Assembly: GCF_051020765.1 (NCBI RefSeq)
Contig: NW_027469226.1
Coordinates: 186,001-250,000, forward strand
Source of the DNA: Lasioglossum baleicum
Taxonomy: Eukaryota; Arthropoda; Insecta; Hymenoptera; Halictidae
Length of the DNA stretch: 64,000 bases
Direction of reading: 5' to 3'
This document shows positions 39,650 to 52,580 of the stretch, in pieces. The translations under genes were made by a program, and so were the position numbers. A model generated the notes under the pieces. That model saw nothing but the letters and a program-made list of their open reading frames with translations, did not search any database and was not told the DNA's origin. Within the stretch, counting starts at the first letter, position 1. The number at the start of each line of letters is the position of its first letter.

Positions 39650-40910
39650 AGCATCCTCTCGCACGTGTTTTTACTCGACTAGCCTGCGGGATGCATTCTC
39701 TCGCACGTGTTTCTACTCGACTAGCCTGCGGGATGCATCCTCTCGCACGTGTTTTTACTCGACTAGCCTGCGGGATGCATCCTCTCGCACGTGTTTTCAC
39801 TCGACTAGCCTGCGGGATGCATCCTCCCGCACGTGTTTTCACTCGACTAGCCTGCGGGGTGCATCCTCTCGCACGTGTTTTTACTCGACTAGCCTGCGGG
39901 ATGCATCCTCTCGCACGTGTTTTCACTCGACTAGCCTGCGGAATGCATCCTCTCGCACGTGTTTTCACTCGACTAGCCTGCGGGATGCCTCCTCTCGCAC
40001 GTGTTTTCACTCGACTAGCCTGCGGGGTGCATCCTCCCGCACGTGTTTTTACTCGACTAGCCTGCGGGAAGCATCCTCTCGCACGTGTTTTTACTCGACT
40101 AGCCTGCGGGATGCATCCTCTCGCACGTGTTTTTACTCGACTAGCCTGCGGGATGCATCCTCTCGCACGTGTTTTTACTCGACTAGCCTGCGGGGAGCAT
40201 CCTCTCGCACGTGTTTTTACTCGACTAGCCTGCGGGATGCATCCTCCCGCACGTGTTTTTACTCGACTAGCCTGCGGGATGGATCCTCCCGCACGTTTTT
40301 TTTACTCGACTAGCCTGCGGGATGCATCCTCTCGCACGTGTTTTTACTCGACTAGCCTGCGGGATGCATCCTCTCGCACGTGTTTTTACTGGACTAGCCT
40401 GCGGGATGCATCCTCTCGCACGTGTTTTTACTCGACTAGCCTGCGGGATGCATCCTCTCGCACGTGTTTTAACTGGACTAGCCTGCGGGATGCATCCTCT
40501 CGCACGTGTTTTTACTCGACTAGCCTGCGGGAAGCATCCTCTCGCACGTGTTTTTACTCGACTAGCCTGCGGGGTGCATCCTCTCGCACGTGTTTTTACT
40601 CGACTAGCCTGCGGGATGCATCCTCTCGCACGTGTTTTTACTCGACTAGCCTGCGGGATGCATCCTCTCGCACGTGTTTTAACTGGACTAGCCTGCGGGA
40701 TGCATCCTCTCGCACGTGTTTTTACTCGACTAGCCTGCGGGAAGCATCCTCTCGCACGTGTTTTTACTCGACTAGCCTGCGGGATGCATCCTCTCGCACG
40801 TGTTTTTACTCGAATAGCCTGCGGGATGCATCCTCTCGCACGTGTTTTTACTCGACTAGCCTGCGGGGAGCATCCTCTCGCACGTGTTTTTACTCGACTA
40901 GCCTGCGGGA
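39650..40910 (+). repeat. 1,261-bp duplication, copy 1
   Basis: Thirty monomers, one of them 43 bp (T8 run at 40,296-40,303). It begins in the monomer before the GCATTCTCTCG marker (39,695) and ends before that marker recurs at 40,956. The edges have about 40 bp of slack because adjoining monomers match. I saw no substitution between the copies. Both contain GGATGGATCC, which turns ATGCAT into a GGATCC site, just before the T8 run. Confidence 0.88.
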
Positions 40911-42171
40911 AGCATCCTCTCGCACGTGTTTTTACTCGACTAGCCTGCGGGATGCATTCTCTCGCACGTGTTTCTACTCGACTAGCCTGCGGGATGCATC
41001 CTCTCGCACGTGTTTTTACTCGACTAGCCTGCGGGATGCATCCTCTCGCACGTGTTTTCACTCGACTAGCCTGCGGGATGCATCCTCCCGCACGTGTTTT
41101 CACTCGACTAGCCTGCGGGGTGCATCCTCTCGCACGTGTTTTTACTCGACTAGCCTGCGGGATGCATCCTCTCGCACGTGTTTTCACTCGACTAGCCTGC
41201 GGAATGCATCCTCTCGCACGTGTTTTCACTCGACTAGCCTGCGGGATGCCTCCTCTCGCACGTGTTTTCACTCGACTAGCCTGCGGGGTGCATCCTCCCG
41301 CACGTGTTTTTACTCGACTAGCCTGCGGGAAGCATCCTCTCGCACGTGTTTTTACTCGACTAGCCTGCGGGATGCATCCTCTCGCACGTGTTTTTACTCG
41401 ACTAGCCTGCGGGATGCATCCTCTCGCACGTGTTTTTACTCGACTAGCCTGCGGGGAGCATCCTCTCGCACGTGTTTTTACTCGACTAGCCTGCGGGATG
41501 CATCCTCCCGCACGTGTTTTTACTCGACTAGCCTGCGGGATGGATCCTCCCGCACGTTTTTTTTACTCGACTAGCCTGCGGGATGCATCCTCTCGCACGT
41601 GTTTTTACTCGACTAGCCTGCGGGATGCATCCTCTCGCACGTGTTTTTACTGGACTAGCCTGCGGGATGCATCCTCTCGCACGTGTTTTTACTCGACTAG
41701 CCTGCGGGATGCATCCTCTCGCACGTGTTTTAACTGGACTAGCCTGCGGGATGCATCCTCTCGCACGTGTTTTTACTCGACTAGCCTGCGGGAAGCATCC
41801 TCTCGCACGTGTTTTTACTCGACTAGCCTGCGGGGTGCATCCTCTCGCACGTGTTTTTACTCGACTAGCCTGCGGGATGCATCCTCTCGCACGTGTTTTT
41901 ACTCGACTAGCCTGCGGGATGCATCCTCTCGCACGTGTTTTAACTGGACTAGCCTGCGGGATGCATCCTCTCGCACGTGTTTTTACTCGACTAGCCTGCG
42001 GGAAGCATCCTCTCGCACGTGTTTTTACTCGACTAGCCTGCGGGATGCATCCTCTCGCACGTGTTTTTACTCGAATAGCCTGCGGGATGCATCCTCTCGC
42101 ACGTGTTTTTACTCGACTAGCCTGCGGGGAGCATCCTCTCGCACGTGTTTTTACTCGACTAGCCTGCGGGA
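40911..42171 (+). repeat. 1,261-bp duplication, copy 2
   Basis: Tandem partner of 39,650-40,910 with the matching 43-bp monomer (T8 at 41,557-41,564), GGATGGATCC and ACTCGAATAGCC states. The copies part at 40,911 versus 42,172 (GGAAGC against GGATGC). With no difference seen, this is among the youngest duplications in the window. Confidence 0.88.
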
Positions 42172-43445
42172 TGCATCCTCCCGCACGTGTTTTTACTCGA
42201 CTAGCCTGCGGGATGCATCCTCCCGCACGTGTTTTTACTCGACTAGCCTGCGGGATGCATCCTCTCGCACGTGTTTTTACTCGACTAGCCTGCGGGATGC
42301 ATCCTCTCGCACGTGTTTTTACTGGACTAGCCTGCGGGATGCATCCTCTCGCACGTGTTTTTACTCGACTAGCCTGCGGGATGCATCCTCTCGCACGTGT
42401 TTTAACTGGACTAGCCTGCGGGATGCATCCTCTCGCACGTGTTTTTACTCGACTAGCCTGCGTGAAGCATCCTCTCGCACGTGTTTTTACTCGACTAGCC
42501 TGCGGGGTGCATCCTCTCGCACGTGTTTTTACTCGACTAGCCTGCGGGGTGCATCCTCTCGCACGTGTTTTTACTCGACTAGCCTGCGGGATGCATCCTC
42601 TCGCACGTGTTTTAAGTGGACTAGCCTGCGGGATGCATCCTCTCGCACGTGTTTTTACTCGACTAGCCTGCGGGAAGCATCCTCTCGCACGTGTTTTTAC
42701 TCGACTAGCCTGCGGGGTGCATCCTCTCGCACGTGTTTTTACTCGACTAGCCTGCGGGGTGCATCCTCTCGCACGTGTTTTTACTCGACTAGCCTGCGGG
42801 AAGCGTCCTCTCGCACGTGTTTTTACTCGACTAGCCTGCGGGATGCATCCTCTCGCACGTGTTTTTACTCGACTAGTCTGCGGGATGCATCCTCTCGCAC
42901 GTGTTTCTACTCGACTAGCCTGCGGGATGCATCCTCTCGCACGTGTTTTTACTCGACTAGTCTGCGGGATGCATCCTCTCGCACGTGTTTTTACTCGACT
43001 AGCCTGCGGGATGCATCCTCTCGCACGTGTTTTCACTCGACTAGCCTGCGGAATGCATCCTCTCGCACGTGTTTTCACTCGACTAGCCTGCGGGATGCCT
43101 CCTCTCGCACGTGTTTTCACTCGACTAGCCTGCGGGGTGCATCCTCCCGCACGTGTTTTTACTCGACTAGCCTGCGGGAAGCATCCTCTCGCACGTGTTT
43201 TTACTCGACTAGCCTGCGGGATGCATCCTCTCGCACGTGTTTTTACTCGAATAGCCTGCGGGATGCATCCTCTCGCACGTGTTTTTACTCGACTAGCCTG
43301 CGGGGAGCATCCTCTCGCACGTGTTTTTACTCGACTAGCCTGCGGGATGCATCCTCCCGCACGTGTTTTTACTCGACTAGCCTGCGGGATGCATCCTCCC
43401 GCACGTGTTTTTACTCGACTAGCCTGCGGGATGCATCCTCTCGCA

Positions 43446-44860
43446 CGTGTTTTTACTCGACTAGCCTGCGGGATGCATCCTCTCGCACGTGTTTTTACTG
43501 GACTAGCCTGCGGGATGCATCCTCTCGCACGTGTTTTTACTCGACTAGCCTGCGGGATGCATCCTCTCGCACGTGTTTTAACTGGACTAGCCTGCGGGAT
43601 GCATCCTCTCGCACGTGTTTTTACTCGACTAGCCTGCGGGAAGCATCCTCTCGCACGTGTTTTTACTCGACTAGCCTGCGGGGTGCATCCTCTCGCACGT
43701 GTTTTTACTCGACTAGCCTGCGGGGTGCATCCTCTCGCACGTGTTTTTACTCGACTAGCCTGCGGGATGCATCCTCTCGCACGTGTTTTAACTGGACTAG
43801 CCTGCGGGATGCATCCTCTCGCACGTGTTTTTACTCGACTAGCCTGCGGGAAGCATCCTCTCGCACGTGTTTTTACTCGACTAGCCTGCGGGGTGCATCC
43901 TCTCGCACGTGTTTTTACTCGACTAGCCTGCGGGGTGCATCCTCTCGCACGTGTTTTTACTCGACTAGCCTGCGGGAAGCATCCTCTCGCACGTGTTTTT
44001 ACTCGACTAGCCTGCGGGATGCATCCTCTCGCACGTGTTTTTACTCGACTAGCCTGCGGGATGCATCCTCTCGCACGTGTTTTCACTCGACTAGCCTGCG
44101 GGGTGCATCCTCTCGCACGTGTTTTCACTCGACTAGTCTGCGGGAAGCATCCTCTCGCACGTATTTTTACTCGACTAGCCTGCGGGGTGCATCCTCTCGC
44201 ACGTGTTTTTACTCGACTAGTCTGCGGGATGCATCCTCCCGCACGTGTTTTTACTCGACTAGCCTGCGGGATGCATCCTCTCGCACGTGTTTTTACTCGT
44301 CTAGCCTGCGGGATGCATCCTCCCGCACGTGTTTTTACTCGACTAGCCTGCGGGATGCATCCTCTCGCACGTGTTTTTACTCGACTAGCCTGCGGGATGC
44401 ATCCTCCCGCACGTGTTTTTACTCGACTAGCCTCCGGGATGCATCCTCTCGCACGTGTTTTTACTCGACTAGCCTGCGGGATGCATCCTCTCGCACGTGT
44501 TTTTACTCGTCTAGCCTCCGGGATGCATCCTCTCGCACGTGTTTTTACTCGACTAGCCTGAGGGATGCATCCTCTCGCACGTGTTTTTACTCGACTAGCC
44601 TGCGGGATGCATCCTCCCGCACGTGTTTTTACTCGACTAGCCTCCGGGATGCATCCTCTCGCACGTGTTTTTAATCGACTAGCCTGCGGGATGCATCCTC
44701 TCGCACGTGTTTTTACTCGTCTAGCCTGCGGGATGCATCCTCCCGCACGTGTTTTTACTCGACTAGCCTCCGGGATGCATCCTCTCGCACGTGTTTTTAC
44801 TCGACTAGCCTGCGGGGAGCATCCTCTCGCACGTGTTTTTACTCGACTAGAATGCGGGAT
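43446..44860 (+). repeat. Block shared with 23,759-25,173 at 19,687 bp distance
   Basis: A 1.4-kb segment whose monomer order matches 23,759-25,173, including the rare TTTTTAATCG state (24,986 and 44,673), the CTGAGGG break and the alternating CCTCCGGG monomers. It is a dispersed, not adjacent, duplication. Related homology continues from here to about 49 kb against 25-28 kb, but at shifted offsets because of local expansions. Confidence 0.75.
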
Positions 44861-45439
44861 GCATCCTCTCGCACGTGTTTTCACTCGACTAGTCTGCGGG
44901 ATGCATCCTCCCGCACGTGTTTTCACTCGACTAGCCTGCGGGGTGCATCCTCTCGCACGTGTTTTTACTCGACTAGTCTGCGGGATGCATCCTCCCGCAC
45001 GTGTTTTTACTCGACTAGACTGCGGGATGCATCCTCTCGCACGTGTTTTTACTCGACTAGCCTGCGTGATGCATCCTCTCGCACGTGTTTTTACTCGACT
45101 AGCCTGCGGGATGCATCCTCTCGCACGTATTTTTACTCGACTAGCCTGCGGGATGCATCCTCTCGCACGTGTTTTTACTCGACTAGCCTGCGGGATGCAT
45201 CCTCTCGCACGTGTTTTTACTCGACTAGCCTGCGGGATGCATCCTCCCGCACGTGTTTTTACTCGACTAGCCTGCGGGATGCATCCTCTCGCACGTGTTT
45301 TTACTCGTCTAGCCTGCGGGATGCATCCTCCCGCACGTGTTTTTACTCGACTAGCCTCCGGGATGCATCCTCTCGCACGTGTTTTTACTCGACTAGCCTG
45401 CGGGGAGCATCCTCTCGCACGTGTTTTTACTCGACTAGA

Positions 45440-46370
45440 ATGCGGGATGCATCCTCTCGCACGTGTTTTCACTCGACTAGTCTGCGGGAAGCATCCTCTC
45501 GCACGTATTTTTACTCGACTAGCCTGCGGGGTGCATCCTCTCGCACGTGTTTTTACTCGACTAGTCTGCGGGATGCATCCTCCCGCACGTGTTTTTACTC
45601 GACTAGCCTGCGGGATGCATCCTCTCGCACGTGTTTTTACTCGTCTAGCCTGCGGGATGCATCCTCCCGCACGTGTTTTTACTCGACTAGCCTGCGGGAT
45701 GCATCCTCTCGCATGTGTTTTTACTCGACTAGCCTGCGGGATGCATCCTCCCGCACGTGTTTTTACTCGACTAGCCTCCGGGATGCATCCTCTCGCACGT
45801 GTTTTTACTCGACTAGCCTGCGCGATGCATCCTCTCGCACGTGTTTTTACTCGTCTAGCCTCCGGGATGCATCCTCTCGCACGTGTTTTTACTCGACTAG
45901 TCTGCGGGATGCATCCTCCCGCACGTGTTTTTACTCGACTAGCCTGCGGGATGCATCCTCTCGCACGTATTTTTACTCGACTAGCCTGCGGGGTGCATCC
46001 TCTCGCACGTGTTTTTACTCGACTAGTCTGCGGGATGCATCCTCCCGCACGTGTTTTTACTCGACTAGCCTGCGGGATGCATCCTCTCGCACGTGTTTTT
46101 ACTCGTCTAGCCTACGGGATGCATCCTCCCGCACGTGTTTTTACTCGACTAGCCTGCGGGATGCATCCTCTCGCATGTGTTTTTACTCGACTAGCCTGCG
46201 GGATGCATCCTCCCGCACGTGTTTTTACTCGACTAGCCTCCGGGATGCATCCTCTCGCACGTGTTTTTACTCGACTAGCCTGCGCGATGCATCCTCTCGC
46301 ACGTGTTTTTACTCGTCTAGCCTCCGGGATGCATCCTCTCGCACGTGTTTTTACTCGACTAGCCTGAGGG
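45440..46370 (+). repeat. Two tandem copies of a 462-bp block (edges approximate)
   Basis: Eleven-monomer blocks, identified by the CGCATGTG state at 45,711 and 46,173 (462 bp apart) and by paired GCGCGATG and GTCTAGCCTCCGGG monomers. The second copy has a private CCTACGGG at about 46,112. Confidence 0.77.
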
Positions 46371-47869
46371 ATGCATCCTCTCGCACGTGTTTTTACTCGA
46401 CTAGCCTGCGGGATGCATCCTCCCGCACGTGTTTTTACTCGACTAGCCTCCGGGATGCATCCTCTCGCACGTGTTTTTACTCGACTAGCCTGCGGGATGC
46501 ATCCTCTCGCACGTGTTTTTACTCGTCTAGCCTGCGGGATGCATCCTCCCGCACGTGTTTTTACTCGACTAGCCTCCGGGATGCATCCTCTCGCACGTGT
46601 TTTTACTCGACTAGCCTGCGGGGAGCATCCTCTCGCACGTGTTTTTACTCGACTAGAATGCGGGATGCATCCTCTCGCACGTGTTTTTACTCGACTAGCC
46701 TGCGGGATGCATCCTCTCGCACGTGTTTTTACTCGACTAGCCTGCGGGATGCATCCTCTCGCACGTGTTTTCACTCGACTAGCCTGCGGGCTGCATCCTC
46801 TCGCACGTGTTTTCACTCGACTAGTCTGCGGGAAGCATCCTCTCGCACGTATTTTTACTCGACTAGCCTGCGGGATGCATCCTCTCGCACGTGTTTTTAC
46901 TCGACTAGCCTGCGGGATGCATCCTCTCGCACGTGTTTTTACTCGACTAGCCTGCGGGATGCATCCTCCCGCACGTGTTTTTGCTCGACTAGCCTGCGGG
47001 ATGCATCCTCTCGCACGTGTTTTTACTCGACTAGCCTGCGGGATGCATCCTCTCGCACGTGTTTTCACTCGACTAGCCTGCGGAATGCATCCTCTCGCAC
47101 GTGTTTTCACTCGACTAGCCTGCGGGATGCCTCCTCTCGCACGTGTTTTCACTCGACTAGCCTGCGGGGTGCATCCTCCCGCACGTGCTTTTTCTCGACT
47201 AGCCTGCGGGAAGCACCCTCTCGCACGTGTTTTTACTCGACTAGCCTGCGGGATGCATCCTCTCGCACGTGTTTTTACTCGACTAGCCTGCGGGATGCAT
47301 CCTCTCGCACGTGTTTTTACTCGACTAGCCTGCGGGGAGCATCCTCTCGCACGTGTTTTTACTCGACTAGCCTGCGGGATGCATTCTCCCGCACGTGTTT
47401 TTACTCGACTAGCCTGCGGGATGCATCCTCCCGCACGTGTTTTTACTCGACTAGCCTGCGGGATGCATCCTCTCGCACGTGTTTTTACTCGACTAGCCTG
47501 CGGGATGCATCCTCTCGCACGTGTTTTTAACCGACTAGCCTGCGGGATGCATCCTCTCGCACGTGTTTTCACTCGACTAGCCTGCGGGATGCCTCCTCGC
47601 ACGTGTTTTCACTCGACTAGCCTGCGGGGTGCATCCTCTCGCACGTGTTTTCACTCGACTAGTCTGCGGGATGCATCCTCCCGCACGTGTTTTCACTCGA
47701 CTAGCCTGCGGGGTGCATCCTCTCGCACGTGTTTTTACTCGACTAGTCTGCGGGATGCATCCTCCCGCACGTGTTTTTACTCGACTAGTCTGCAGGATGC
47801 ATCCTCCCGCACGTGTTTTCACTCGACTAGCCTGCGGGGTGCATCCTCTCGCACGTGTTTTTACTCGAC

Positions 47870-49920
47870 TAGTCTGCGGGATGCATCCTCCCGCACGTGT
47901 TTTTACTCGACTAGACTGCGGGATGCATCCTCTCGCACGTGTTTTTACTCGACTAGCCTGCGTGATGCATCCTCTCGCACGTGTTTTTACTCGACTAGCC
48001 TGCGGGATGCATCCTCTCGCACGTATTTTTACTCGACTAGCCTGCGGGATGCATCCTCTCGCACGTGTTTTTACTCGACTAGCCTGCGGGATGCATCCTC
48101 TCGCACGTGTTTTTACTCGACTAGCCTGCGGGATGCATCCTCCCGCACGTGTTTTTACTCGACTAGCCTGCGGGATGCATCCTCTCGCACGTGTTTTTAC
48201 TCGACTAGCCTGCGGGATGCATCCTCTCGCACGTGTTTTCTCTAGACTAGCCTGCGGGATGCATCCTCTCGCACGTGTTTTCACTCGACTAGCCTGCGGG
48301 GTGCATCCTCTCGCACGTGTTTTTACTCGACTAGTCTGCGGGATGCATCCTCCCGCACGTGTTTTCACTCGACTAGCCTGCGGGATGCATCCTCTCGCAC
48401 GTGTTTTTACTCGACTAGCCTGCGGGGTGCATCCTCTCGCACGTGTTTTCACTCGACTAGTCTGCGGGAAGCATCCTCTCGCACGTATTTTTACTCGACT
48501 AGCCTGCGGGATGCATCCTCTCGCACGTGTTTTTACTCGACTAGCCTGCGGGATGCATCCTCTCGCACGTGTTTTTACTCGACTAGCCTGCGGGATGCAT
48601 CCTCCCGCACGTGTTTTTGCTCGACTAGCCTGCGGGATGCATCCTCTCGCACGTGTTTTTACTCGACTAGCCTGCGGGATGCATCCTCTCGCACGTGTTT
48701 TCACTCGACTAGCCTGCGGAATGCATCCTCTCGCACGTGTTTTCACTCGACTAGCCTGCGGGATGCCTCCTCTCGCACGTGTTTTCACTCGACTAGCCTG
48801 CGGGGTGCATCCTCCCGCACGTGCTTTTTCTCGACTAGCCTGCGGGAAGCACCCTCTCGCACGTGTTTTTACTCGACTAGCCTGCGGGATGCATCCTCTC
48901 GCACGTGTTTTTACTCGACTAGTCTGCGGGATGCATCCTCCCGCACGTGTTTTTACTCGACTAGACTGCGGGATGCATCCTCTCGCACGTGTTTTTACTC
49001 GACTAGCCTGCGTGATGCATCCTCTCGCACGTGTTTTTACTCGACTAGCCTGCGGGATGCATCCTCTCGCACGTATTTTTACTCGACTAGCCTGCGGGAT
49101 GCATCCTCTCGCACGTGTTTTTACTCGACTAGCCTGCGGGATGCATCCTCTCGCACGTGTTTTTACTCGACTAGCCTGCGGGATGCATCCTCCCGCACGT
49201 GTTTTTACTCGACTAGCCTGCGGGATGCATCCTCTCGCACGTGTTTTTACTCGACTAGCCTGCGGGATGCATCCTCTCGCACGTGTTTTCTCTCGACTAG
49301 CCTGCGGGATGCATCCTCTCGCACGTGTTTTCACTCGACTAGCCTGCGGGGTGCATCCTCGCGCACGTGTTTTTACTCGACTAGTCTGCGGGATGCATCC
49401 TCCCGCACGTGTTTTCACTCGACTAGCCTGCGGGATGCATCCTCTCGCACGTGTTTTTACTCGACTAGCCTGCGGGATGCATCCTCCCGCACGTGTTTTC
49501 ACTCGACTAGCCTGCGGGGTGCATCCTCTCGCACGTGTTTTTACTCGACTAGTCTGCGGGATGCATCCTCCCGCACGTGTTTTTACTCGACTAGCCTGCG
49601 GGATGCATCCTCTCGCACGTGTTTTTACTCGACTAGCCTGCGTGATGCATCCTCTCGCACGTGTTTTTACTCGACTAGCCTGCGGGATGCATCCTCTCGC
49701 ACGTATTTTTACTCGACTAGCCTGCGGGATGCATCCTCTCGCACATATTTTTACTCGACTAGCCTGCGGGATGCATCCTCTCGCACGTGTTTTTACTCGA
49801 CTAGCCTGCGTGATGCATCCTCTCGCGCGTGTTTTTACTCGACTAGCCTGCGGGATGCATCCTCTCGCACGTGTTTTTACTCGACTAGCCTGCGGGATGC
49901 ATCCTCTCGCACGTGTTTTT
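47870..49920 (+). repeat. Two blocks at 1,050-bp offset (edges approximate)
   Basis: The CTAGACTGCGGG monomer at about 47,911 and 48,961 and the GTTTTCTCT state at about 48,234 and 49,284 are both 1,050 bp apart (25 monomers). In the first copy the latter monomer also has C>A, giving TCTAGAC, a small XbaI-type site unique in the window. Confidence 0.77.
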
Positions 49921-51112
49921 ACTCGACTAGCCTGCGGGATGCATCCTCCCGCACGTGTTTTTACTCGACTAGCCTGCGGGATGCATCATCCCGCACGTGT
50001 TTTTACTCGACTAGCCTGCGGGATGCATCCTCTCGCACGTGTTTTTACTCGACTAGCCTGCGGGATGCATCCTCTCGCACGTGTTTTTACTGGACTAGCC
50101 TGCGGGATGCATCCTCTCGCACGTGTTTTTACTCGACTAGCCTGCGGGATGCATCCTCTCGCACATGTTTTAACTGGACTAGCCTGCGGGATGCATCCTC
50201 TCGCACGTGTTTTTACTCGACTAGCCTGCGGGAAGCATCCTCTCGCACGTGTTTTTACTCGACTAGCCTGCGGGGTGCATCCTCTCGCACGTGTTTTTAC
50301 TCGACTAGCCTGCGGGATGCATCCTCTCGCACGTGTTTTAACTGGACTAGCCTGCGGGATGCATCCTCTCGCACGTGTTTTTACTCGACTAGCCTGCGGG
50401 AAGCATCCTCTCGCACGTGTTTTTACTCGACTAGCCTGCGGGAAGCATCCTCTCGCACGTGTTTTTACTCGACTAGCCTGCGGGGTGCATCCTCTCGCAC
50501 GTGTTTTTACTCGACTAGCCTGCGGGGTGCATCCTCTCGCACGTGTTTTTACTCGACTAGCCTGCGGGAAGCATCCTCTCGCACGTGTTTTTACTCGACT
50601 AGCCTGAGGGATGCATCCTCTCGCACGTGTTTTTACTCGACTAGCCTGCGGGATGCATCCTCTCGCACGTGTTTTCACTCGACTAGCCTGCGGGATGCAT
50701 CCTCTCGCACGTGTTTTCACTCGACTAGCCTGCGGGATGCATCCTCTCGCACGTGTTTTCACTCGACTAGCCTGCGGGATGCCTCCTCTCGCACGTGTTT
50801 TCACTCGACTAGCCTGCGGGATGCCTCCTCTCGCACGTGTTTTTACTCGACTAGCCTGCGGGATGCATCCTCTCGCACGTGTTTTCACTCGACTAGCCTG
50901 CGGAATGCATCCTCTCGCACGTGTTTTCACTCGACTAGCCTGCGGGATGCCTCCTCTCGCACGTGTTTTCACTCGACTAGCCTGCGGGGTGCATCCTCCC
51001 GCACGTGTTTTTACTCGACTAGCCTGCTGGAAGCACCCTCTCGCACGTGTTTTTACTCGACTAGCCTGCGGGATGCATCCTCTCGCACGTGTTTTTACTC
51101 GACTAGCCTGCG

Positions 51113-51574
51113 GGATGCATCCTCTCGCACGTGTTTTCACTCGACTAGCCTGCGGGATGCATCCTCTCGCACGTGTTTTCACTCGACTAGCCTGCGGGAT
51201 GCATCCTCTCGCACGTGTTTTCACTCGACTAGCCTGCGGGATGCATCCTCTCGCACGTGTTTTCACTCGACTAGCCTGCGGGATGCATCCTCTCGCACGT
51301 GTTTTCACTCGACTAGCCTGCGGGATGCATCCTCTCGCACGTGTTTTCACTCGACTAGCCTGCGGGATGCATCCTCTCGCACGTGTTTTCACTCGACTAG
51401 CCTGCGGGATGCATCCTCTCGCACGTGTTTTCACTCGACTAGCCTGCGGGATGCATCCTCTCGCACGTGTTTTCACTCGACTAGCCTGCGGGATGCATCC
51501 TCTCGCACGTGTTTTCACTCGACTAGCCTGCGGGATGCATCCTCTCGCACGTGTTTTCACTCGACTAGCCTGCG
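51113..51574 (+). repeat. Run of 11 identical monomers (T27>C type)
   Basis: Eleven successive monomers with GTGTTTTCAC at 42-bp steps from 51,131 to 51,551 and no other difference. The run ends at a GATGCCTCC monomer. It is the longest stretch of perfect monomer identity I found, and is short-period (single-monomer) homogenisation unlike the multi-monomer mosaic to the left. Confidence 0.88.
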
Positions 51575-52580
51575 GGATGCCTCCTCTCGCACGTGTTTTC
51601 ACTCGACTAGCCTGCGGGATGCCTCCTCTCGCACGTGTTTTCACTCGACTAGCCTGCGGGGTGCATCCTCTCGCACGTGTTTTTACTCGACTAGTCTGCG
51701 GGATGCATCCTCCCGCACGTGTTTTCACTCGACTAGCCTGCGGGATGCATCCTCTCGCACGTGTTTTTACTCGACTAGCCTGCGGGATGCATCCTCCCGC
51801 ACGTGTTTTCACTCGACTAGCCTGCGGGGTGCATCCTCTCGCACGTGTTTTTACTCGACTAGTCTGCGGGATGCATCCTCCCGCACGTGTTTTTACTCGA
51901 CTAGCCTGCGGGATGCATCCTCTCGCACGTGTTTTTACTCGACTAGCCTGCGTGATGCATCCTCTCGCACGTGTTTTTACTCGACTAGCCTGCGAGATGC
52001 ATTCTCTCGCACGTATTTTTACTCGACTAGCCTGCGGGATGCATCCTCTCGCACATATTTTTACTCGACTAGCCTGCGGGATGCATCCTCTCGCACGTGT
52101 TTTTACTCGACTAGCCTGCGTGATGCATCCTCTCGCACGTGTTTTTACTCGACTAGCCTGCGGGATGCATCCTCTCGCACGTGTTTTTACTCGACTAGCC
52201 TGCGGGGAGCATCCTCTCGCACGTGTTTTTACTCGACTAGCCTGCGGGATGCATCCTCCCGCTCGTGTTTTTACTCGACTAGCCTGCGGGATGCATCCTC
52301 CCGCACGTGTTTTTACTCGACTAGCCTGCGGGATGCATCCTCTCGCACGTGTTTTTACTCGACTAGCCTGCGGGATGCATCCTCTCGCACGTGTTTTTAC
52401 TGGACTAGCCTGCGGGATGCATCCTCTCGCACGTGTTTTTACTCGACTAGCCTGCGGGATGCATCCTCTCGCAAGTGTTTTAACTGGACTAGCCTGCGGG
52501 ATGCATCCTCTCGCACGTGTTTTTACTCGACTAGCCTGCGGAAAGCATCCTCTCGCACGTGTTTTTACTCGACTAGCCTG

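Larger units (their letters stand above)
22792..41564 (+). repeat. 43-bp length-variant monomers (5 sites)
   Basis: Two kinds exist. A T8 run with loss of G22, which destroys the CACGTG core, is at 22,792-22,799, 40,296-40,303 and 41,557-41,564; the last two belong to the 1,261-bp duplication. A T6 run that keeps CACGTG is at 23,591-23,600 and 23,761-23,768. All lie in the middle of the window, all are in the T tract, and all sit near CCTCCCGC or ACTGGAC monomers. Confidence 0.9.
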
